In this document: piece after piece, positions 24,866 to 34,832 of the stretch
Position numbering within the stretch: position 1 is the stretch's first letter
Layout: every line of letters starts with the position of its first letter
Assembly (NCBI GenBank): GCA_032251145.1
Contig: JAVVER010000010.1
Location: forward strand, 1 to 49,787
Origin: BRH-c54 sp032251145
GTDB taxonomy: Bacteria; Bacteroidota; Bacteroidia; Flavobacteriales_E; Vicingaceae
Direction of reading: 5' to 3'
Length of the DNA: 49,787 nt
Notes under the pieces: model-generated
What the model was told of the DNA's origin: nothing
Databases searched by the model: none
The model's input: the letters and a program-made list of their open reading frames with translations, nothing else
Translations under genes and position numbers: made by a program

Positions 24866-27019
24866 ATGAACTATTTTAAAATTACCGCAACTTTATTACT
24901 TGCTACTCTATTATTTTCAGCATCACCAAAAGCTTATGCCCAAATTGAAAGAACAGGTGATTGGTGCGGATCAGACCATCACTACGAAAATCAAATCCAA
25001 CAAAACCCTTCTCTAATTCAACAAAAAGAACAATTTGAAGCTCAAGTTAGAGATTTTATACAAAACAACCCAAAGGGAACAGAAAAAAAAGGTGGCCCAA
25101 ACGATAAAACACCTACCTATATTATTCCTGTAGTTTTTCATATTGTTACATTTAATGGTCAAGGTCATGTTTCTAAACAAGATATAGACAATGCTATGTT
25201 AACTCTTAATGAAGATTTTAGAAGACTTAATAATGATGCTTCACAAACAAGAAATACTACAAATGCTCCATTTGCACCAGTTGCAATTGATGCTGGAGTA
25301 GAGTTTAGATTGGCTCACCTTGATCCTAATGGAAATTGTACAGAAGGAATTGTAAGAGTAGAGTCTCCTCTTAGTGTTGAAGCCGGAGATGCAGTAAAAA
25401 ATGTAAGTCGTTGGAATACAAAAAAATATTTTAATATATGGTCTGTAGTTAGTATTGCTGGTGGTGGTGGTGGTGGAATTATTGCTGGCTATGCTCAATT
25501 CCCCTGGAGCGGCATTAACAATACCTATGGGGTTGTTATGAATCACCAATTTATAAATAGAAATGATAGAACATTAACACATGAAGTAGGTCATTGTTTC
25601 GGTTTATTACACACTTTTCAAGGAGGTTGTTCAAATAATGGAACTGGTGGTGGAGATATGGTTGCAGATACTCCTCCAGTACAAACTTCTTCTTTTGGAT
25701 GTCCTACTTCTCAAAATCTATGTACAAATGTTCCTTCAGGAGATTTTTACGGAACAGATGTTTTAGATCAAATAGAAAACTATATGAGTTACAATAGTTG
25801 TCAGAATATGTTTTCTGCAGGGCAAAAGGTGAGAATGGATGCTGTGTTAACTAGCACAAATACTAATACGGGATTAAGACAACTATCTGTTGCTTCAAAT
25901 TTAGCATTTACAGGTATTGCAGATCCGTACGGTCCAGTAACATGTACCCCAATAGCAGATTTTACTTATGATAACCCCATGATTTGTGTTGGTTCAAGTG
26001 TTACTTATACAGACAACTCTTATAATGGTGTTGTTACTTCATACAACTGGATTTTTAATGGAGGAACTCCCGCAAATTCAACTGCTGCCAATCCAACAGT
26101 AACTTATAACACCCCAGGAGTTTATAACACTACTCATCAACCAGGAAATAGTGCTGGTACTGGAAATATAACTAAAAATAATATCATTACTGTTAGTTCA
26201 TTAACTGCAGATTATTTTGGAGTTTTAGTAGAAAGTTTTGAAAATGCCACTACTTTTAATAATGACTTTATAGTACTTGATCCTACTGGTGGTCAGAAAT
26301 TTCAAAGAACAACAAGTGTTGCTGCTACAGGAAGTGCATCTGTAGAACTAAGGAACTTTTTAACTTCTACTAATGCATTAAAGGATGAATTAATTACTCC
26401 TTCTTATGATTTATCTAATATAACAAACCCACAATTAAAATTTAAAATTGCTTTTGCAAGGAGAGCTTCTACAAATACAGACAGACTGTTGGTATGGTGG
26501 TCGTTAGATTGTGGCGAAACTTGGGTTTTAAAACTACCTTTAACAGCGGGCAACATAACCACTACAGGTTTAAAAACTTCATTTTGGGCTCCTACTGCTA
26601 GTGAGTGGGCTGAAAAAACGGTTGATTTAAGTACAATAACTAATGAAACAAATGTTCGTTTTAAATTCGCTTTTGAATCGGGTGGTGGAAATAACTTTTA
26701 TTTAGATGATATTAATATTGATGGAATTACATCTGTAGGCGAACAATATGATAACATAAGTAGTTTTGTTATTTACCCAAATCCAGCAAAAAACAATGCA
26801 GTAATTAGTTTTAATCTTACTAAAGATGTTGATAATCTATCGGTTGTAGTTAAAGACTTATTAGGAAAAGACGTTACTAACATTATAAACGGACAAAGTT
26901 TTGCTACTGGCAAGTACACCCTTTCAATAGATGAAAACAATCAATTATCATCTGGAGTTTATTTTGTTCAATTCAGAGCTGATAATAATGTAATTACACA
27001 AAAATTGGTAATACAATAA
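24866..27019 (+). CDS. Secreted M43 (pappalysin-like) zinc metalloprotease with T9SS sorting domain
   Basis: The 717-residue protein begins with a signal peptide ending ASPKAYAQ. The catalytic domain (about 80-340) carries HEVGHCFGLLH at 239-249, the zinc site, and the Met-turn ENYMSYN with Met307. A PKD-like domain follows at about 365-450, then an adhesin-like jelly-roll stretch (ESFENATTFNNDF to about 620). The C-terminal type A sorting domain begins at FVIYPNPAKN and ends GVYFVQFRADNNVITQKLVI. Export would be by Sec and then T9SS to the surface or medium, for protein degradation. A terminator follows, so it is transcribed alone. Confidence 0.93.
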   Translation: MNYFKITATLLLATLLFSASPKAYAQIERTGDWCGSDHHYENQIQQNPSLIQQKEQFEAQVRDFIQNNPKGTEKKGGPNDKTPTYIIPVVFHIVTFNGQGHVSKQDIDNAMLTLNEDFRRLNNDASQTRNTTNAPFAPVAIDAGVEFRLAHLDPNGNCTEGIVRVESPLSVEAGDAVKNVSRWNTKKYFNIWSVVSIAGGGGGGIIAGYAQFPWSGINNTYGVVMNHQFINRNDRTLTHEVGHCFGLLHTFQGGCSNNGTGGGDMVADTPPVQTSSFGCPTSQNLCTNVPSGDFYGTDVLDQIENYMSYNSCQNMFSAGQKVRMDAVLTSTNTNTGLRQLSVASNLAFTGIADPYGPVTCTPIADFTYDNPMICVGSSVTYTDNSYNGVVTSYNWIFNGGTPANSTAANPTVTYNTPGVYNTTHQPGNSAGTGNITKNNIITVSSLTADYFGVLVESFENATTFNNDFIVLDPTGGQKFQRTTSVAATGSASVELRNFLTSTNALKDELITPSYDLSNITNPQLKFKIAFARRASTNTDRLLVWWSLDCGETWVLKLPLTAGNITTTGLKTSFWAPTASEWAEKTVDLSTITNETNVRFKFAFESGGGNNFYLDDINIDGITSVGEQYDNISSFVIYPNPAKNNAVISFNLTKDVDNLSVVVKDLLGKDVTNIINGQSFATGKYTLSIDENNQLSSGVYFVQFRADNNVITQKLVIQ

Positions 27020-27055
27020 CATTATTTTTTTCAAATTAGTTTTTAGTTTTACAGG

Positions 27056-27090
27056 GGCTACTTATTTAAATAAGTAGCCTCTTTTTATTT
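27056..27090 (+). terminator. Rho-independent terminator after the M43 protease gene
   Basis: Perfect 12-base arms (GGCTACTTATTT and its complement, 27056-27079) are followed by TCTTTTTATTTT. It ends the protease transcript before the ClC gene. Confidence 0.85.
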
Positions 27091-27129
27091 TGTTCTACTT
27101 AAATTTGCTAGTTCAACTTCTCGAACCTA

Positions 27130-28509
27130 ATGTTTAAAAAAATAAAAACATACATTAATTCACTTTTGCAACTGGTTAAAACCAAAATGCAAAATGATGA
27201 ATTGAAAAAGTTTACTTTACAGTCTTTTCCCTTTTGGATATCATCTATTGTTGCTGGTTTAATAGCTGTTTTTTACTCAAAGCTATTCCATTGGGTTGAA
27301 CAAGTTCATGAAACGATTGATTTTGAAAGAGCTTGGTGGATTTTTATTGTAGCTCCTTTAAGTTTTTTTATTGCTTGGTGGTTAGTTCATAAATTTAGCC
27401 CTACTGCTTCGGGTAGTGGGATTCCACAACTTATTGCTAGTATTCAATTTTCTGGACAAAAAAATGGGTCTTCAAATATTTTAAAATTGCTAAATGTAAA
27501 AGTGATTATTGTAAAAATTGTAAGTAGCATAACCTTATTACTTGGTGGAGGAGCAATTGGAAGAGAGGGGCCTACTATACAAATTTCGGGAGCAATTTTT
27601 AATACTATTTATCGTTTTGTACCCGATTTTTGGCCTAAAATTAATCAACGATTAATGCTTATTTCTGGTGGAGCTGCTGGATTAGCTGCAGCATTTAATA
27701 CTCCTTTAGGCGGAATTGTATTTGCCATTGAAGAACTCGGAAAAACTCACCTAAATGCCATGCGAACTCACTTGTTTACTGCAGTAATTATAGCTGGTTT
27801 AACTTCTCAACTTTTTTTGGGTTCTTACCTATATATTGGCACTCCTGATGTTCCAGAAATGAAAGGACTAGCTATTATTCATGTAATATTAACAGCTATT
27901 TTTAGTAGTTTTTTTGGTTATCTATTCTCAACCATTTTAGTAAAAATAATTCGTTGGAAAAAAATATTAAAACACACCAAACAAAAAGCTGCATGGGCTA
28001 TTTTTATGGGACTATTATTTGCTACCTTAATTTATTTTACTGGTAACTATTCCACAGGTTCTGGAAAAACGGTAATGGTAGATTTATTGTTTAACGAAAA
28101 TGCTACAACCCAATGGCATACTTTCCCGTCTAGATTTTTTGCTTCTATTATTACTTATGTTAGTGGAGGAGCTGGAGGAATATTTGCTCCATCATTATCT
28201 ATTGGAGCTACTTTGGGCGATGGCATCGTAAACTTGTTAAACATCCCTGAATTTAAAAATTTAATTATCATTACCTCTATGATTGCTTTTATGACTGGAG
28301 TAACACATGCTCCATTTACTTCATTCATTTTAGTTTTAGAAATGACCAACAGACATACTAGTGTTTTTTCTATGATGTTAGCAGCTGTTATTGCAATTAG
28401 TGTAGCCAAAGTCTTAAATAAAAAATCATTTTATGAGCAATTGGTAGAAGACTATCTTAATTCACCCCTTTTTACTCCTAAAAAAGAAAAAAACCAACTT
28501 ATTAAATAA
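27130..28509 (+). CDS. ClC-family chloride channel or transporter
   Basis: The 459-residue membrane protein carries the three anion-selectivity motifs: GSGIPQ (95-100), GREGPT (144-149, with the gating glutamate Glu146) and GGIFAPSLSIG (from 349). About ten or more hydrophobic helices fill the rest. There is no CBS-domain tail. It would move chloride or another anion across the inner membrane, either as an H+ antiporter or a channel. The CPBP protease gene starts six bases after its stop, so they form a pair. Confidence 0.92.
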   Translation: MFKKIKTYINSLLQLVKTKMQNDELKKFTLQSFPFWISSIVAGLIAVFYSKLFHWVEQVHETIDFERAWWIFIVAPLSFFIAWWLVHKFSPTASGSGIPQLIASIQFSGQKNGSSNILKLLNVKVIIVKIVSSITLLLGGGAIGREGPTIQISGAIFNTIYRFVPDFWPKINQRLMLISGGAAGLAAAFNTPLGGIVFAIEELGKTHLNAMRTHLFTAVIIAGLTSQLFLGSYLYIGTPDVPEMKGLAIIHVILTAIFSSFFGYLFSTILVKIIRWKKILKHTKQKAAWAIFMGLLFATLIYFTGNYSTGSGKTVMVDLLFNENATTQWHTFPSRFFASIITYVSGGAGGIFAPSLSIGATLGDGIVNLLNIPEFKNLIIITSMIAFMTGVTHAPFTSFILVLEMTNRHTSVFSMMLAAVIAISVAKVLNKKSFYEQLVEDYLNSPLFTPKKEKNQLIK

Positions 28510-28515
28510 ACAAAA

Positions 28516-29430
28516 ATGAATAGCCTTACCGAAAAAACCGACTTCCTAAAGCAATTGGTAACAATTCTGATACTTTGTTTATTAAGTGTTTTACTTTTTT
28601 CAATTATTGGGGCTGTTGTAGCCAACTTACTTTTTGATATTAATATCAACCACCAATTTTCTTATCATCAATTAGCAAATGATGAATTAAATGCACTAAA
28701 AATCATTCAACTTTTTAGTTCCATAGGGTTGTTTATTATCCCTCCTATAATTTATACTAAACTTTTTAGCGATAAACCACTTATTGAACTTGGCATTAAA
28801 GCAAAAACTAACTTTAAAAGTATTATTCTAACTGTTCTTATTATGTTGGTGGTAATGCCATTTTTATCCTTTACAATAGAAATAAACTCAAAATTAATAT
28901 TACCTGAATTTATGTCTGCTATTGAAGAATGGATGAAGCAAAGTGAAGAACAATCCATGTTATTAATTTCATCCTTCCTTAAAATGGATAACTTTCTTGA
29001 TTTTCTTTTCATCTTTTTGTTAGTTGCTATTTTACCGGCTGTAGGCGAAGAGTTATTGTTTAGAGGAGTCTTACAAAAACTTTTTATTAAATGGACCAAA
29101 AAATACCATTTAGGTATTTGGATTACAGCGATTATATTTAGTGCATTACACATGCAGTTTTATGGCTTTTTACCTAGGTTAATTTTAGGAGTAATGTTTG
29201 GCTATCTATTTTTTTGGAGTAAATCACTTTGGCTACCAATTTTAGCTCATTTATTAAACAATGGTTCTGTGGTAATAGCTGCTTATATAAATCCTGACAC
29301 TATTAACGAAAGTGAGCTATTTTCTTCTTCAGACAATACCTTGTTATCCATTTCACTTATCATAATAAGTTTTATTACCACAGCATTTTTACTTTTATCA
29401 CTTAAAAAAACTCAAATAAATACCGTTTAA
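28516..29430 (+). CDS. CPBP-family intramembrane metalloprotease
   Basis: The 304-residue multi-pass membrane protein has the CPBP (Abi, Rce1-like) motifs: EELLFRG with Glu178, Glu179 and Arg183, then FSALHMQFYGFLPRLILG with His212, and LAHLLNN with His245 and Asn248. These residues form the metal site of prenyl-protease-like enzymes. Bacterial members have roles in protein maturation or bacteriocin immunity, and the substrate here is unknown. It follows the ClC gene by six bases. Confidence 0.92.
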   Translation: MNSLTEKTDFLKQLVTILILCLLSVLLFSIIGAVVANLLFDININHQFSYHQLANDELNALKIIQLFSSIGLFIIPPIIYTKLFSDKPLIELGIKAKTNFKSIILTVLIMLVVMPFLSFTIEINSKLILPEFMSAIEEWMKQSEEQSMLLISSFLKMDNFLDFLFIFLLVAILPAVGEELLFRGVLQKLFIKWTKKYHLGIWITAIIFSALHMQFYGFLPRLILGVMFGYLFFWSKSLWLPILAHLLNNGSVVIAAYINPDTINESELFSSSDNTLLSISLIIISFITTAFLLLSLKKTQINTV

Positions 29431-29505
29431 TCTAAAAACCCAACCGTTTATATACTAAAACCCTCCATTTAAAAGTTACTTCTTCAACTTATACTACGAA
29501 TTGTT

Positions 29506-29513
29506 TAGTTTTG
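29506..29513 (+). promoter_or_regulatory. -7 promoter box before the outer-membrane barrel gene
   Basis: TAGTTTTG fits TAnnTTTG, 21 bases before the ATG at 29535. The -33 region has no clear TTTG. Confidence 0.35.
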
Positions 29514-29534
29514 TAGGTAAGCATTATGTAGTTT

Positions 29535-30302
29535 ATGAATGTAAAAACAACATTTTATTATTTTATTGGATTTCTTTTTCTATTGCTTTCAGTTAACCTT
29601 AAAGCACAAGAAAACATTACCACCTTTGGTATTCAGTTTAAACCTATTGTGCCATTAAATTACATAGATGGTGGTAGCCAAACTAAAGAGCAAAACAACA
29701 TTTCTTTTAAAATTGAACCTAAAGCTGGATTAAGTTTCGGAATGGTAATACGAAAAGGGTTAACTAAAAATATTTCGTTAGAAACGGGTATTAACTACTT
29801 ACGAAGAAACTTTAGTTTGAGCATAAATGATAAAGATTCTGCTTTTTCAAGCAATTCTAAATTCAGATTAGTAACTTATGAAATTCCTGTATCAGGCTTA
29901 GTTTATGTGCAACTTAGTAGAGAAATGTTTATGAATGTTTCGGGAGGTTTTTCTGTAGATATGTATCCTACACCTCTTTTTGTAGGTGAATTTGAGGTAT
30001 TTGCTAATGCTGTAAACAGAAAAAGCTGGGTTCAGGTGAGTTTAATAGCTAATGTTGGTTGGGAATATAGAACTAGAAATAGTGGTTATTGGTATTTAGG
30101 GTTTTCTTTCCATAGGCCATTTAGTTCTTTAATGCAATCTATTGTTACTTATGAAGCCTTTAATAGAAGAGAAGAAGCAAGGTTTAATTTATCTGGTAAT
30201 TATTTAACAATAGATTTAAGGTATTTTTTCCATGAGGACAAACAGAAGAAAGCACCTCCTAAAAAAGATTTTAGACAAAAAAAACCTGAACATTTAAAAT
30301 AA
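29535..30302 (+). CDS. Outer-membrane beta-barrel protein (PorT-like size class)
   Basis: The 255-residue protein has a signal peptide (FYYFIGFLFLLLSVNLKAQ) and a small-barrel pattern: GLSFGMVIRKGLTKNISLET and GINYLRRNF at the front, and regular alternating strands up to YLTIDLRYFFHED. It ends in a lysine/proline-rich periplasmic tail. It fits the outer membrane beta-barrel families of Bacteroidota (similar to porT_2 / OMP_b-brl). No function can be deduced. A shared terminator separates it from the convergent PA-domain gene. Confidence 0.78.
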   Translation: MNVKTTFYYFIGFLFLLLSVNLKAQENITTFGIQFKPIVPLNYIDGGSQTKEQNNISFKIEPKAGLSFGMVIRKGLTKNISLETGINYLRRNFSLSINDKDSAFSSNSKFRLVTYEIPVSGLVYVQLSREMFMNVSGGFSVDMYPTPLFVGEFEVFANAVNRKSWVQVSLIANVGWEYRTRNSGYWYLGFSFHRPFSSLMQSIVTYEAFNRREEARFNLSGNYLTIDLRYFFHEDKQKKAPPKKDFRQKKPEHLK

Positions 30303-30333
30303 AAAAACCTCCAAGACTTCTTGGAGGTTTTTT
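30303..30333. terminator. Bidirectional terminator between convergent genes
   Basis: Arms CCTCCAAGA (30308-30316) and its complement (30319-30327) are flanked by A5 and T6, so it works for the barrel gene on the plus strand and for the PA-domain gene on the minus strand. Confidence 0.88.
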
Positions 30334-30353
30334 AGTGTTATTATTTCAGCAAA

Positions 30354-32075
30354 TTATCTGCTAATTAAAACATTAAATGCTTTTGTAGATTCATCAGCAA
30401 AAGTCATTTTAAAAATATAAGTTCCGTTTTCAATATTAGCAACATCAACAGAAATTACATTGGTTGAGCTTAAGTTAACATTTTCTGAAGATACTAACTT
30501 TCCTGTTACATCATAAATATCTACTTGAGCTAAGCCATTAAACTTGCCTACAGGTATGTTAATTATGTTATTAGCAGGGTTTGGATAAGGGGTTATATCA
30601 TTCTCTTTGTTTACTTCATCAACACCTACAGATCCTGCAGGAGCAAAAGTAACAGAAAGAGCAGGTACATTTTCTAATCCGAATCCATTTAAGAAAGCAT
30701 TAGTTCCATCAACAAATGAAGGGAAACTAGGTTGTAAATAAGTATTTTGAGTAGTTGTATAATCTAACTGATTATCAAATCCTAAAAACATTACTGAGTT
30801 TGCTGCTCTAAAGCAATATAAATAACGTTGGTTATCAACTAACGTAATAGGTGAATTAAAAGGAAGATAAATATTAGAGTCTTGATCATTTGCTTGGAAA
30901 ACATGGAATACGTTATCTATTTCTACTAAATTGGCAAAACCAAAATTAGCATCATTAACATCTGTAAAAACATCGTTCCACTCGTAAACTACAGTTTCTA
31001 TAAACTCATTTGTTATGTCATCTCCTGCACTTGCTGTAACAGAAAAAGTCATTCCGTTTGCTTGTAATCTACTTGCATTAGGATCACTAAAAGCGATACA
31101 GTTTTCATACCCTGTTGTAAAGGTTGCTGGTCTGAAGCCTGCTGGGCTTAACAACTCACCATTATTTTCATCTCTTCTTCCATAAGAATAAATGTTGTTG
31201 TCTAACATAAAATCTGCAGAAATAACATTATCATTAGGATCTCCATCAGGATTTGCAGTAGTAATAGTATAAGTCATTGTGTAGTAACCAGCAGAATAAG
31301 ATGCTTGAGAAAAAGTTCCTAAAGCAACATAAATAGAATCGTTAGGTAATAATCCGTTAATAGGAGCTGAATCAGAAAAAATTGAGTTTCCTCCAAATGA
31401 GATATCAACTGCTAATGTAGCATTGTTTTGAGTTTGATTTCCAAAGTTTCTAACCCATGCACCAGTAGGCACACTAAATTCTGATGCATTTTGAGAAAGT
31501 GGTAATAAGTTAGAAAATCTTCTAGCTCTTAACACATCTGCTCTTGTAGAACCTAAATCGTCTGCAAATAAGCCAACTTTGCTACCTATAAACCCAGTAA
31601 CATTACCAGCAATAATGTCGTTTCTTAATAACGCTCCATCTACATCTGAAATCATGATAACAGGAATGGTTACAGATAGCCCACTAGCCCCTCCTCCCAT
31701 ACCAACTGGTGGTCCGGCTATGTTATTCACAATAATAACAGCTAAAGCACCTGCATTTTGAGCTGCTAAAGCTTTTGCTCCAAATTCACATGATGCTCTA
31801 TAAACTACTGCAATATTTCCAGTTAAATTAGTAGATAATGGAGGAGCACAAGCAATTGTATCTCCACCTGGAGCATCAACAAATTTTAAAACACCTGTTA
31901 CGGCATTTGCTGGGTTATTTAAATCTGGCGTTGCCCAGTCGTTTCCTCCAGGGTCTGCCCAGGTTAAAGCATAATTAGCCATTAATGGAGCGGGAGATTG
32001 CACTTGAAAAATCACCTGTGCAAAAGCAAAAGCTCCGGTTAAGGTCATTGCTAAAAATAGTGAAAGTTTTTTCAT
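30354..32075 (-). CDS. Secreted PA-domain protein with T9SS sorting domain
   Basis: The 573-residue protein has a signal peptide (LFLAMTLTGAFAFAQ). A protease-associated (PA) domain spans about 60-170 (IAVVYRASCEFGAKALAAQN, then AGALAVIIVNN and IPVIMIS). A CARDB/immunoglobulin-like region follows at about 200-300. The type A sorting domain starts near VNKENDITPYPNPANN and ends IENGTYIFKMTFADESTKAF. No protease catalytic site is visible, so it is a PA-bearing binding or structural protein exported by T9SS. It has its own promoter upstream and a bidirectional terminator downstream. Confidence 0.88.
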   Translation of the reverse strand: MKKLSLFLAMTLTGAFAFAQVIFQVQSPAPLMANYALTWADPGGNDWATPDLNNPANAVTGVLKFVDAPGGDTIACAPPLSTNLTGNIAVVYRASCEFGAKALAAQNAGALAVIIVNNIAGPPVGMGGGASGLSVTIPVIMISDVDGALLRNDIIAGNVTGFIGSKVGLFADDLGSTRADVLRARRFSNLLPLSQNASEFSVPTGAWVRNFGNQTQNNATLAVDISFGGNSIFSDSAPINGLLPNDSIYVALGTFSQASYSAGYYTMTYTITTANPDGDPNDNVISADFMLDNNIYSYGRRDENNGELLSPAGFRPATFTTGYENCIAFSDPNASRLQANGMTFSVTASAGDDITNEFIETVVYEWNDVFTDVNDANFGFANLVEIDNVFHVFQANDQDSNIYLPFNSPITLVDNQRYLYCFRAANSVMFLGFDNQLDYTTTQNTYLQPSFPSFVDGTNAFLNGFGLENVPALSVTFAPAGSVGVDEVNKENDITPYPNPANNIINIPVGKFNGLAQVDIYDVTGKLVSSENVNLSSTNVISVDVANIENGTYIFKMTFADESTKAFNVLISR

Positions 32076-32120
32076 AATTTTAAAATTTAGTTAGTAATTA
32101 GATTATTTATTTTAAGTTAA

Positions 32121-32152
32121 CAAATGTAATACTTAATTTAAAAAAAATCAAA
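32121..32152 (-). promoter_or_regulatory. Promoter of the PA-domain protein gene
   Basis: On the minus strand TTTG (32149-32152), 20 bases and TACATTTG (32121-32128) match the Bacteroidota consensus. The ATG at 32075 lies about 45 bases downstream of the -7 box. Confidence 0.5.
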
Positions 32153-32221
32153 AAAATCTTCTAAAGTCTTATAAATCTTCTTTTTAAGAACCCAAGAATA
32201 AACAAATAAATATAGGGTAAA

Positions 32222-34651
32222 TTATCTTACCATCGCATTAAACTCGTTGGTATAAGTAAAAATAAGCTTTTGCATCACTTTATCCACTTCATTATCAGTT
32301 AATGTTTTGTTCTCATCCTGAAAAACAAAACTTATAGCATACGATTTTTTTCCTTGTTCAAGGTTTTTCCCTTCGTAAACATCAAACAAATTTACCTTTT
32401 TAAGCAATCTTTTTTCTTGCTTAAATGCAGCTGTTTTTAATGCTTCATATGTTGTTGAAGTATCTAATAATAATGACAAATCTCTTCTTACAGGAGGAAA
32501 CTTACTGATTGGACGATAAATTACATTGTGCTTTTTGATGGTATTAATAAACTCATCTAAATTGAATTGTGCAAAATATACAGGCTGATTAATTTCAAAT
32601 TGTTTTTGAAGCTCAGAACTAACTTCACCCAATTGAACCAATGCTTTATTGTTGGTAGAAAAGGTTAATCCGTATGCAAAATTATTGGAGGTTGATATAT
32701 CGCTTACACTTTTATCTTCTTCAATTCCAAATCTTTCTAACAAAGCTATTACAACTCCTTTTAAGTGATAAAAATTACTGTTTTCTTTAGTCGTGTTCCA
32801 ATTTTCAGGATGTTGCTTTCCGGTAACAAACAAGCTCAAACAATTGGCTTCATTAAACTTTCCATCCGCTGTTGAATAAACTTTACCTATTTCAAACAAT
32901 CTTAAATCAGGACTTTTTCTGTTTTGATTAAATACTATTGTCTCTAAACCATTATACAGCAATGTTTTTCGCATTACGCCTAATTCATTACTCAACGGGT
33001 TAAGCAATTCTACCAAGTCTTCTGTTTGATTGTTGTAATAAGATTTTTTAGTTAATGAATTAGAAAACACCTCGTTAAACCCTTTGTTTACAAGTAAATC
33101 AGATATCGTATTAACAATTTTTTCTTTATCAGGAGCAGGTTTTTGAGTGATGGATGTGGTCATTTTTGATGGGATTTCCACATTATTATAACCATAAACA
33201 CGTAAAATTTCTTCTATCACATCTACTTCTCGGGTAACATCTACTTTAAATGGAGGAACGCTAAGCTCCAACTCATTCTCATTTTCTTTTGTAATAATTA
33301 TTCCTAAAGAAGTAATAATATTTTTGATAAGTGCTCTGTTTAGCTGTTTTCCAATTAATCTATCGCAATTGTTGTAGTTAAAACCAATTTCAAAGTTTTT
33401 GATTTTTTCTGGATAAACATCACTCACTTCTGAAGCTATTGTTCCCCCTGCAACTTGCTGAATAAGTTGAGCTGCTCGTTTCAATGCATAAATGGTAATA
33501 TTTGGATCAGCTCCTCTTTCATATCTAAAAGAAGCATCTGTATTTAATCCGTGTCTTTTAGAGGTTTTTCTGATAGTAACTGGATTAAAATACGCACTTT
33601 CTAAAAACACTTGCTTAGTATTATTAGTTACTCCGGCAGTTGCTCCGCCAAAAACTCCAGCAATACATAGTGGTTTTTCGGAATCACAAATCATTAAATC
33701 TTGGTCGGACAATGTTCTTTCTGTTCCATCTAGCGTAACAAACTTTGTTTTGTCGGTTACTGTTTTTACAATAATTTTTTTATCCACTATTTTATCTGCA
33801 TCAAAAGCATGTAGGGGTTGACCTGTTTCGTGCAACACAAAATTAGTGATATCAACCACATTATTAATTGGATTCAAACCTATACTCAACAATTTATTTT
33901 TCAACCAATTAGGGGATTCTTTTACCTCAACATTAGTTATTGATAAGGATGAATAACGCGGACATCTTTCTTTATCTTCTACTTTTACCTCAATGCTTAA
34001 ATTGTTATTGGCAGCCTTTACATCATCTACAGCTGGAAAGTTAACAGCTAGTTTTTCTGTGGCGGTTTGGTTTAAAACTGCTGCAATATCTCTTGCTACA
34101 CCAATATGGCTGGTAGCATCTGCTCTGTTTGGAGTCAATCCTATTTCAAAAATTACATCTGTTTCTACTCCAAAAAAATCGCTTGCTAGTTTACCAATAG
34201 ACGCATCTCCATTCAGCACCATAATTCCATCATGCGATGTTCCTAATCCTATTTCATCTTCAGCACAGATCATCCCCTCAGAAACCTGTCCTCTAATTTT
34301 AGATTTATTAATTTTAAAAGGTTCTCCCTCTAGCGGATAAATGGTACAGCCAACTGGGGCAACAACTACTTTTTGACCTTTAGCCACATTTGGAGCTCCA
34401 CAAACAATATTCAATAAAGGCTCATTTTCATTAACTTTTACTTTAGTGAGGCTCAATCTATCCGCATCAGGATGTTTTTCTTTAGCAACAACCTCTCCTA
34501 TCACCAACCCTTTTAACCCGCCTTTTATGCTTTCCGTAGTTTCATAACCTTCTACTTCTAATCCACAATTAGTTAATAGCTCCGAAAGTTGCTCAATAGA
34601 AAGGTGTTCAATATCTATATAATCTTTAAGCCAGTTGTATGAAATTTTCAT
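32222..34651 (-). CDS. pheT: Phenylalanine--tRNA ligase beta subunit
   Basis: The 809-residue protein has the full bacterial architecture: an N-terminal tRNA-binding (OB) domain at about 40-150 (GLVIGEVVAKEKHPDADRLS), the B3/B4 editing domain at about 210-375, B5 at about 400-475, the catalytic-core-like domain, and a C-terminal ferredoxin-fold anticodon-binding domain from about 715 (PISKFPPVRRDLSLLLD). It charges tRNA-Phe with the alpha subunit, which is not in this window. It has its own promoter region, divergent from the TPR/PD40 gene. Confidence 0.98.
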   Translation of the reverse strand: MKISYNWLKDYIDIEHLSIEQLSELLTNCGLEVEGYETTESIKGGLKGLVIGEVVAKEKHPDADRLSLTKVKVNENEPLLNIVCGAPNVAKGQKVVVAPVGCTIYPLEGEPFKINKSKIRGQVSEGMICAEDEIGLGTSHDGIMVLNGDASIGKLASDFFGVETDVIFEIGLTPNRADATSHIGVARDIAAVLNQTATEKLAVNFPAVDDVKAANNNLSIEVKVEDKERCPRYSSLSITNVEVKESPNWLKNKLLSIGLNPINNVVDITNFVLHETGQPLHAFDADKIVDKKIIVKTVTDKTKFVTLDGTERTLSDQDLMICDSEKPLCIAGVFGGATAGVTNNTKQVFLESAYFNPVTIRKTSKRHGLNTDASFRYERGADPNITIYALKRAAQLIQQVAGGTIASEVSDVYPEKIKNFEIGFNYNNCDRLIGKQLNRALIKNIITSLGIIITKENENELELSVPPFKVDVTREVDVIEEILRVYGYNNVEIPSKMTTSITQKPAPDKEKIVNTISDLLVNKGFNEVFSNSLTKKSYYNNQTEDLVELLNPLSNELGVMRKTLLYNGLETIVFNQNRKSPDLRLFEIGKVYSTADGKFNEANCLSLFVTGKQHPENWNTTKENSNFYHLKGVVIALLERFGIEEDKSVSDISTSNNFAYGLTFSTNNKALVQLGEVSSELQKQFEINQPVYFAQFNLDEFINTIKKHNVIYRPISKFPPVRRDLSLLLDTSTTYEALKTAAFKQEKRLLKKVNLFDVYEGKNLEQGKKSYAISFVFQDENKTLTDNEVDKVMQKLIFTYTNEFNAMVR

Positions 34652-34673
34652 TATTAAATCAATTTTTGAGCGT

Positions 34674-34681
34674 CAAAGATA
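34674..34681 (-). promoter_or_regulatory. -7 promoter box of pheT
   Basis: TATCTTTG on the minus strand fits TAnnTTTG and lies 23 bases before the pheT start. No -33 TTTG is visible at the right distance. Confidence 0.35.
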
Positions 34682-34777
34682 ATTATTTTTATAGCAGAAT
34701 TCAGCATTAAAATAAGAAGCCTTGTTCTACATCTCCAATCTCCTTTTAGTAAATTACCTGAAATTATAAAAAAAATG

Positions 34778-34785
34778 TACTTTTG
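34778..34785 (+). promoter_or_regulatory. -7 promoter box of the TPR/PD40 gene
   Basis: TACTTTTG fits TAnnTTTG. Transcription from it would leave a leader of about 40 bases before the GTG at 34833. Confidence 0.35.
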
Positions 34786-34832
34786 CTTCATAACAAAGCA
34801 GTTATATCAAACATTCTCAATTAACTAAACCC

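Noticed and set aside
33492..34340. Two plus-strand open frames of about 110 codons
   Set aside because: They lie wholly inside pheT on the opposite strand and show no family pattern.
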